A stretch of 38,158 nt of DNA from Spirochaetaceae bacterium UBA1306 (GTDB taxonomy: Bacteria > Spirochaetota > Spirochaetia > Treponematales > Rectinemataceae). Positions 33,403 to 38,158 of this stretch are shown piece after piece. Position numbers and translations under genes: made by a program. The notes under the pieces were generated by a model. It was not told the DNA's origin, searched no databases, and worked only from the letters and a program-made list of their open reading frames with translations. The stretch is taken from the NCBI GenBank assembly GCA_002307245.1, contig DBTW01000023.1, positions 16,183-54,340 on the forward strand, given 5' to 3'. Every line of letters starts with the position of its first letter. Within the stretch, counting starts at the first letter, position 1.

Positions 33403-33780
33403 TTACTTCTTGTCCTCTGCGGGTTTCTCGGCTTCCTTCTCGGCGGGCTTGTCGAGCTCGGCTGACTTCTCGACTACAACGGACGAGATGGCCGATTTGG
33501 AGAACTCCATCTTGGTGTTCTCGTCGACCTTAAGAATGACCGTCTTTTCCTTTACAGTGTATACAGTAGCATGGACGCCACCTGCGGTAATGACCTTGTC
33601 GCCCTTCTTGACGGCCTCGATCATTTTCTGGGCTGCTTTCTGCTTCTTGTTCTGCGGCCGAATGATGAGGAAGTAGAAAATGACGAATACGAGACCGAAG
33701 GTCACGAGGGTGGAAACCATGGATCCGGTCGCATTGCCGGAGGCTTGGGACAGGGCGAGGGCTGAATTCAGCTTGTTCAT
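33403..33780 (-). CDS. yajC: Preprotein translocase subunit YajC
   Basis: YajC is a small single-pass membrane protein that associates with SecDF. The 125 residues contain one membrane helix (about 22-42) followed at once by the signature FYFLIIRPQNKKQKA, then a small cytoplasmic domain with GDKVITAGGVHATV. An extended C-terminal tail of Lys, Glu, Pro and Ala (about 105-125) is added. The ATG at 33780 has AAGGA 6 nt upstream and a promoter further upstream. It is the first gene of yajC-secD-secF, a gene order widely conserved and also found in Borrelia as I recall. Confidence 0.95.
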   Translation of the reverse strand: MNKLNSALALSQASGNATGSMVSTLVTFGLVFVIFYFLIIRPQNKKQKAAQKMIEAVKKGDKVITAGGVHATVYTVKEKTVILKVDENTKMEFSKSAISSVVVEKSAELDKPAEKEAEKPAEDKK

Positions 33781-33808
33781 GTGCTTTCCTTAAGGGAAGA
33801 TTCGCGGA

Positions 33809-33838
33809 AAGGTAGCACGTTTACGGAACTACCGTCAA
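33809..33838 (-). promoter_or_regulatory. Candidate promoter of yajC-secD-secF
   Basis: On the minus strand TTGACG (33833-33838, five of six) is followed after 18 bp by TACCTT (33809-33814, three of six). The -35 is strong and the -10 weak. Confidence 0.4.
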
Positions 33839-33853
33839 GTTTCGGCCGGAGTC

Positions 33854-34795
33854 CTAGGCGGTAATGACGGTGCCCGCCTTGCCGTTTATCGCGGCTCCGG
33901 CGCTCTCGAGGTTGGTTACGATGACCCTTTGCCCGCCCCGGCGAAGGAAATCGCAGGCGGCCTCGATCTTGGGGCCCATAGAACCTTTGGGAAACTGCCC
34001 CTCGGAAAGGTAGCGATCGCAGTCGGCCAGGGTCAGGGCATCGAAATAGCGCACATCGGGCTTCTTATAATTGACGGCTATCCGATCCACCCCGGTGAGG
34101 ATGAGGAGTTCGTCGGCTCCGATGAGGTTGGCCAAGAGGGCCGAGGCGCGGTCCTTGTCGATGACGGCGTCGACGCCGGAAAGAGTGCCGTCGGCCTCGC
34201 GCATGACCGGGACGCCGCCGCCGCCCGCGGCGATCACGACCTTGCCGTCGTCGATGAGGTCCTTGATCGTGCCCTTCTCAACCACGTCGAGGGGAAGGGG
34301 CGAGGCGACGACCCGGCGGAAGCCCCTGCCGGGATCTTCCTTAATCAGCCAGCCGCGCTCGCGCAGGCGCTCGACCTGCTCGGCTTTATAGAAAGGCCCG
34401 ACGTACTTGGTCGGGTTGGACATGGAAGGGTCGGCCGGATCGACGACCACCTGGGTGATCACCGCGACGACATCCTTCTGGATCTTCGCCTTGAGGAGGG
34501 CGTTGTAGAGGCACTGGGCGATCATGTAGCCCATCGAGCCCTGGGTATCGGCCACGATGACGTTGAGGGGCGCTGGCGGGACCTGAGTCGACGCCGCCTC
34601 GTTGCGGATGAGGTGGATGCCAGCCTGGGGCCCGTTGCCGTGGGAGAGCACCACGCGATGCCCCTCGGCGATGAGCCCGACGATGGCGTCCATGCTCTTG
34701 CGCGTATTCTCGAATTGCTGGGCCATCGTGCCTTCGGTGCCTTCTTCTATGATCGCGTTGCCGCCCAAGGCGACGACGATAGTCTTCCTGCCCAT
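33854..34795 (-). CDS. arcC: Carbamate kinase
   Basis: Carbamate kinase converts carbamoyl phosphate and ADP to ATP, ammonia and carbon dioxide, usually the last step of arginine deiminase fermentation, or of allantoin or agmatine use. The 313 residues are the usual length. Recognised stretches are VVALGGNAI, HGNGPQAG, VVDPADPSMSNPTKYVGPFY, AAGGGGVPV, DAVIDKDRASALLA and FPKGSMGPKIEAA. The ATG at 34795 has AGGA 7 nt upstream and a sigma70 promoter at 34837-34866. No arginine deiminase or ornithine transcarbamylase gene is in the window, so the source of carbamoyl phosphate cannot be told. It is probably a single-gene transcript. Confidence 0.94.
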   Translation of the reverse strand: MGRKTIVVALGGNAIIEEGTEGTMAQQFENTRKSMDAIVGLIAEGHRVVLSHGNGPQAGIHLIRNEAASTQVPPAPLNVIVADTQGSMGYMIAQCLYNALLKAKIQKDVVAVITQVVVDPADPSMSNPTKYVGPFYKAEQVERLRERGWLIKEDPGRGFRRVVASPLPLDVVEKGTIKDLIDDGKVVIAAGGGGVPVMREADGTLSGVDAVIDKDRASALLANLIGADELLILTGVDRIAVNYKKPDVRYFDALTLADCDRYLSEGQFPKGSMGPKIEAACDFLRRGGQRVIVTNLESAGAAINGKAGTVITA

Positions 34796-34836
34796 GCCCT
34801 ATCCTTTCTGCGAAACCGTAATTCGGCGAAGCTATA

Positions 34837-34866
34837 AGTATAAGTCGATGCGCGGAGCAGGGACAA
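34837..34866 (-). promoter_or_regulatory. Promoter of the carbamate kinase gene
   Basis: On the minus strand TTGTCC (34861-34866) and TATACT (34837-34842, five of six) are spaced 18 bp apart. The expected start near 34830 gives a leader of about 35 nt holding the AGGA ribosome site. Confidence 0.55.
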
Positions 34867-34975
34867 GGCTCGGGCCGTATACAATTCCTTTGCATAAAAA
34901 TATAAGCGGCTCAGGGGAGGGCGGGAAGCGGAATCCCGGAAAGTCTCCCCCTGTTTTTAGGCGGGGATAAGTGTT

Positions 34976-34981
34976 TATAGT
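34976..34981 (+). promoter_or_regulatory. Probable -10 box of the metallopeptidase gene
   Basis: TATAGT (four of six) ends 6 nt before ATG 34988. GAGG is only 1 nt from the ATG, too close to serve as a normal ribosome site. The -35 is poor (a T-tract at 34954-34958). The arrangement suggests a leaderless or nearly leaderless transcript. Confidence 0.35.
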
Positions 34982-34987
34982 TGAGGC

Positions 34988-37840
34988 ATGAGCAGAAAAT
35001 ACATTTTCTTAGCCTTGATGTCCTGCGTCGTCCTGTGCTCGCGAGCCTTCGCTGGGCCCGTCTTCGCGCCGGGCAGCAAGCTCTTCGTCATCCAAACCGC
35101 CCATTTCGATATCATCTTCTCGGAGAAGTCGAAGCCGAGCGCCCTGCGGCTCTCGGCCATGGCCGATTCGGTCTACGACGAGGTGGCGGGCAAGCTCGAA
35201 GCCGAAATACTCGATCGCGTCCCGGTCGTGATCACCCCGGACATCGGGAGCTTCAACGGCTACACCTCGGTATTCCCGTATACGCACATCATCCTCTTCG
35301 ACACCTCGATGGACCTGGGCTGGACCAGCTTCGAGGACAACCTCCGCAGCCTCTTCCTCCACGAGCTCACCCACGCGGTCTCGCTCGGGATCAGGGCGCC
35401 CTGGGCGGCCTTCCTCGGAGGCGTCTTCGGCTCCTGGGTCCTGCCCGGCCTGCTCAACACGCCGGAGTTCATGTGCGAGGGCGTGACGGTGAGTTTCGAG
35501 AGCGCCGATGGGAAAACCGGCCGCGCCAACGATCCCCAGGTCCGCGAGCGAGTGCGCCAGGATATTAGGGAGAATCGCTTCAAGTCGCCCATCGAGGCAT
35601 CGGGACTCTACGACGAGTACCCGAACGGCAACATCTTCTACGAGTATGGCGGCCTCTTCAGCGCCTACCTCCAAAAAGCCTACGGCATGGAGCGCTATGC
35701 AGCTTTATGGAAGGCGATGGGCAATCTCGTCTTCGCGTTCACGCTAGACCCCTACCAGGCCGGCTTCTATAAGGCCTTCGAAAGGACCTATGGCCAAGCC
35801 TTCGCGAAAGCCTGGGCCGACTTCCGCCAATCGCTGCAGATCGCCGATATCGTCGATCCGCCGGAGATCCTCGGCCCCGCGAAGCTCGCCTCGATCTCGG
35901 GCGGCCTGGCCGGCGACGACCGGGCCCTGTTCTGGGTGGACGCGCGGGACCGGCGCGCCGTCCGGATGGACCTGGCGACGGGCAGGATATCCCCGCTCTT
36001 CGACGCGGGAAGCTCGGACGCGATCACGGACGCGGCAGTCGAGGGCTCGCCCGAGGCCGGCCGCATCCTCGTGTATCGATCGATAGCCCTAGCCGACGGG
36101 CGGGACCGGGTGGAGACGATAGCCTACGACGCCGATAAGGGCCGCTTCCTGGCCGACACGGCCGTCCCCGACCTGCGCGAGGCCCGCTTCTTCCGGCGGG
36201 GCGTCGTCGGCATCGCCTCGAGGCTTCATAACACCGACCTGGTCTACGTCGACGCCGAGAGCAGGAGGACCCTGCTCTCGGGCGGGGAGTCGCTGATGTT
36301 CTCCTCTCCCGCCGTCCTGGACGACCGTCGGATAGCCCTCATCGTCGGGATAGCGGGCGAGCGGAGGCTCGGGATATTCGACGCCGACTCCGGCCGGCTT
36401 TCCCTCGTCAAGCCCGGGGCCTCGCCGGGCGGCGGCGACTCCGAGCTCTTCCGCTATGTCCGGCAGCTCTCGGCCTCGGGAGGCAAGCTATACTTCAACT
36501 ACGACTCCGACGACCGCTTCTACAAGCTCGGGACCGTGGACCTGGGCGCGGAGGGGAGCGCTATCGAGCTCGAGACGACGGACTATTCGGGCGGCGTGTT
36601 CTCCCCCATCGAGGCGGGGGGGCGCGTCTACTACATAGGCCGCTTCTCCGAGGGCCACAAGCTCTGCCGTTACCCCCTCGAGTCCGGCGAGCCCGGGAAG
36701 CGCCGGGTGGCCTTCGGCTACGAGGACTTCGAGGCCGCCGCAGCGCGATCGGTCGCGCCGGCCGATGCCGGGCTCGGCGAGCCTAGGATCAGCCCCTACC
36801 GGCCCCTCGCCTACGCTAATCCCTTCAACATGTGGTTCCCCTACGTCGACGTGGGGACCCTGGACCGCAGCTTCAGGCCCCGAGCCCTCTTCGTCTTCCA
36901 GGATCCCATCGACACGAACACGGTGGACCTCGACCTCGGCTACGACTCCGCCTATCCCTTCGCCGACGCGAGCCTCTCCTGGACCTCGCGGGAGCTTCCC
37001 GTAACCCTGTCCGCGGGCCTGGGGGACCAGCTGGCCTACGGGTCCGAGGGGGCGCCCGAGCGGCAGAGCTCGGCCTCGGTCACGGCTACGCTGGACCTGC
37101 CCCTCTACCCGAGCCGAGCGTTCTACGTCGGCCTGGGCATCGCGGCCCTCGCTCGGGGATCGGGCGATGCGGGCAGCCCCTATTCCTGGGGCTATTCCGG
37201 CTGGAACGCGACGGCCTCCGGGCTACTCGGCTTCGAGGGGAGGACTCAAGGCTCCGCGATCAGCACCTCGCGCGGCCTCGACCTCATGAACTACTGCGAC
37301 TTCGACCTCGAATCCCGCTACTACAAGGTCGAGTCCAGGCTCGTCGCGGCCTACGACCGAGTGCCCATCAGGCTCGAGCTCTGGGGCGCCTGGGCGAACG
37401 GGCGGATCCTCAGGCTCGACTCGTCGAGCGGCGTCTTCTCCTCCGACCGACGCCCCCAGTATTTCGAATACGGCGGCCTTTACGCCGACAGCGCCGAGCT
37501 GATCGCCGAGGGCAGCTTCGCCTACCGCCTCGCCGACCAGGGCATCCACGCCGACCTGCTCGGCCTCTATTTCAACAGACTGCTCGTCGACGTCGGCTGT
37601 CGCGGGGCCTATTACCGCGGCTCGATCCTCGACTCGTCCTTCGCGCGGCTCTCCCTCGACCTCGGGGCAGCGGAGGGCATGGCGGCCATCACCGGCCGCG
37701 TCTTCGCCGAGGGCTTCGTCCGCCTCTCGGTGGACGATCCCGACGAGGCCTTCGGCTGGCGCATCGGCCTTCAGCTGGACACGGACGCAGGGACGCAGTT
37801 CCGGCGCGTATCCTCGGAGCCTTTCGGAGGTTCCGAATAG
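34988..37840 (+). CDS. Secreted gluzincin-type metallopeptidase with propeller and outer-membrane barrel regions
   Basis: A 950-residue exported protein. A signal peptide ends in AFA (about residue 22). The N-terminal domain (30-290) has the zinc motif HELTH (125-129) and a likely third ligand Glu164 in MCEGVTVSF, the pattern of the gluzincin peptidase-MA family. Residues about 300-600 form repeated beta segments, each with Asp- and Gly-rich turns, suggesting a TolB-like propeller. The last third (about 610-950) has alternating aromatic/polar strands such as VDLDLGYDSAYPFADASLSW, ending without a classic C-terminal Phe, and looks like a beta-barrel. I infer an outer-membrane protease or assembly factor; none of this is tested. 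Treponemes encode similar unannotated proteins, as far as I recall. Confidence 0.8.
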   Translation: MSRKYIFLALMSCVVLCSRAFAGPVFAPGSKLFVIQTAHFDIIFSEKSKPSALRLSAMADSVYDEVAGKLEAEILDRVPVVITPDIGSFNGYTSVFPYTHIILFDTSMDLGWTSFEDNLRSLFLHELTHAVSLGIRAPWAAFLGGVFGSWVLPGLLNTPEFMCEGVTVSFESADGKTGRANDPQVRERVRQDIRENRFKSPIEASGLYDEYPNGNIFYEYGGLFSAYLQKAYGMERYAALWKAMGNLVFAFTLDPYQAGFYKAFERTYGQAFAKAWADFRQSLQIADIVDPPEILGPAKLASISGGLAGDDRALFWVDARDRRAVRMDLATGRISPLFDAGSSDAITDAAVEGSPEAGRILVYRSIALADGRDRVETIAYDADKGRFLADTAVPDLREARFFRRGVVGIASRLHNTDLVYVDAESRRTLLSGGESLMFSSPAVLDDRRIALIVGIAGERRLGIFDADSGRLSLVKPGASPGGGDSELFRYVRQLSASGGKLYFNYDSDDRFYKLGTVDLGAEGSAIELETTDYSGGVFSPIEAGGRVYYIGRFSEGHKLCRYPLESGEPGKRRVAFGYEDFEAAAARSVAPADAGLGEPRISPYRPLAYANPFNMWFPYVDVGTLDRSFRPRALFVFQDPIDTNTVDLDLGYDSAYPFADASLSWTSRELPVTLSAGLGDQLAYGSEGAPERQSSASVTATLDLPLYPSRAFYVGLGIAALARGSGDAGSPYSWGYSGWNATASGLLGFEGRTQGSAISTSRGLDLMNYCDFDLESRYYKVESRLVAAYDRVPIRLELWGAWANGRILRLDSSSGVFSSDRRPQYFEYGGLYADSAELIAEGSFAYRLADQGIHADLLGLYFNRLLVDVGCRGAYYRGSILDSSFARLSLDLGAAEGMAAITGRVFAEGFVRLSVDDPDEAFGWRIGLQLDTDAGTQFRRVSSEPFGGSE

Positions 37841-37841
37841 G

Positions 37842-38158
37842 ATGAAGCGCCTCCGCCAGTCGACCATCAACGCAATCGCCTTCGTCCTCCTCGGCATCGC
37901 CCTTCCCTCGCTCGTGGCGGGCGGCCTGGTCTTCCGATCGAGCATGGTCCTCGCCCAGGCGGCCGAGGAGGCGGAAAAAAGGACCTACCTCATCGGCGAG
38001 GACATGGACGCGGCCTCGGACTTCCTGATGGACTGCGCGCGTTCCTTCACGGTGCTGAACGATCGGGCGAGCCTCGAGGCCTATTGGCGGGAAGTCGAAG
38101 TGACGAAACGCCGGGACCTCGCCCTCGCGGAGGCCGTCGCCCAGCGCATCCCGGCCGA
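37842..38158 (+). CDS. Membrane sensor protein, N-terminus only (cut by window edge)
   Basis: The 105 visible residues begin MKRLRQSTINAIAFVLLGIA, with one membrane helix at about residues 10-30, followed by an extracytoplasmic alpha-helical segment with FLMDCARSFTVLNDRASLEAY and then WREVEVTKRRD. This four-helix-bundle-like start is common in membrane chemoreceptors, histidine kinases and diguanylate cyclases; the output domain is outside the window and cannot be assigned. The ATG lies 1 bp after the preceding stop, with GGAGG 11 nt upstream, so the two genes may be coupled. I translated this by hand. Confidence 0.75.
   Translation, partial: MKRLRQSTINAIAFVLLGIALPSLVAGGLVFRSSMVLAQAAEEAEKRTYLIGEDMDAASDFLMDCARSFTVLNDRASLEAYWREVEVTKRRDLALAEAVAQRIPA

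Noticed and set aside
1..38158. CRISPR arrays, insertion sequences, prophage genes, rRNA operons and origins
   Set aside because: No regularly spaced repeats, transposase or phage protein motifs, rRNA sequence or DnaA-box cluster was seen in reading the window.

Overview
The window is a GC-rich, gene-dense bacterial chromosome segment that I read as belonging to a spirochaete of the Treponema/Spirochaeta kind. The evidence is the gene order cdaA - ybbR - acpS - DUF2225 - truA (which, from memory, is also found in Borrelia), a short alanyl-tRNA synthetase without a C-Ala domain, yajC-secD-secF, a treponeme-style metallopeptidase/outer-membrane protein, and many cyclic-nucleotide signalling proteins. 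No rRNA genes, insertion sequences, phage genes or CRISPR arrays were seen. The species cannot be named from the sequence.

Layout. Positions 1-6417 (minus strand) hold one tight operon, dxs-folP-cdaA-ybbR-acpS-DUF2225-truA: isoprenoid precursor, folate, cyclic di-AMP and its regulator, acyl carrier protein activation, an uncharacterised protein and tRNA pseudouridylation. truA runs off the left edge. Positions 6525-9525 hold an unrecognised small gene and a divergent pair of paralogous GAF-like/GGDEF diguanylate cyclases. Positions 9546-14223 hold alaS, a GAF/HD-GYP phosphodiesterase, a short asparaginase-domain protein and a lytic transglycosylase lipoprotein. Positions 14247-16845 (minus) form a TetR - lipA - lplB - lplA operon with a lipoate ligase split into two proteins. 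Positions 16995-27800 (plus) form a coupled four-gene unit: a 1,295-residue GH13-like protein with a histone H1-like tail, a flavin-reductase-like protein, and the AddB and AddA recombination helicase-nuclease subunits. Positions 27937-29991 encode a receiver-PAS-GGDEF-EAL protein. Then follow tRNA-Cys, two clear terminators, the secF-secD-yajC operon and carbamate kinase (all minus). On the plus strand come a 950-residue secreted metallopeptidase/propeller/beta-barrel protein and the start of a membrane sensor protein cut by the right edge.

The genes combine housekeeping with a dense second-messenger network: one c-di-AMP cyclase, three GGDEF proteins, one EAL domain and one HD-GYP domain. 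Stop-start overlaps of about 4 bp (ATGA/GTGA) couple most operon genes, while 11-23 bp overlaps join cdaA-ybbR and lipA-lplB-lplA. Several single genes have a sigma70-like -10 box only 6-8 nt before the start codon and no Shine-Dalgarno sequence, suggesting leaderless transcripts.

The most interesting points are the bipartite lipoate ligase under a co-transcribed TetR regulator, the GH13-like/addBA operon with its lysine-rich tail and altered catalytic region IV, an insertion inside the HD-GYP motif region, the paralogous divergent cyclases, the metallopeptidase-propeller-barrel fusion, and the pattern of probable leaderless promoters.
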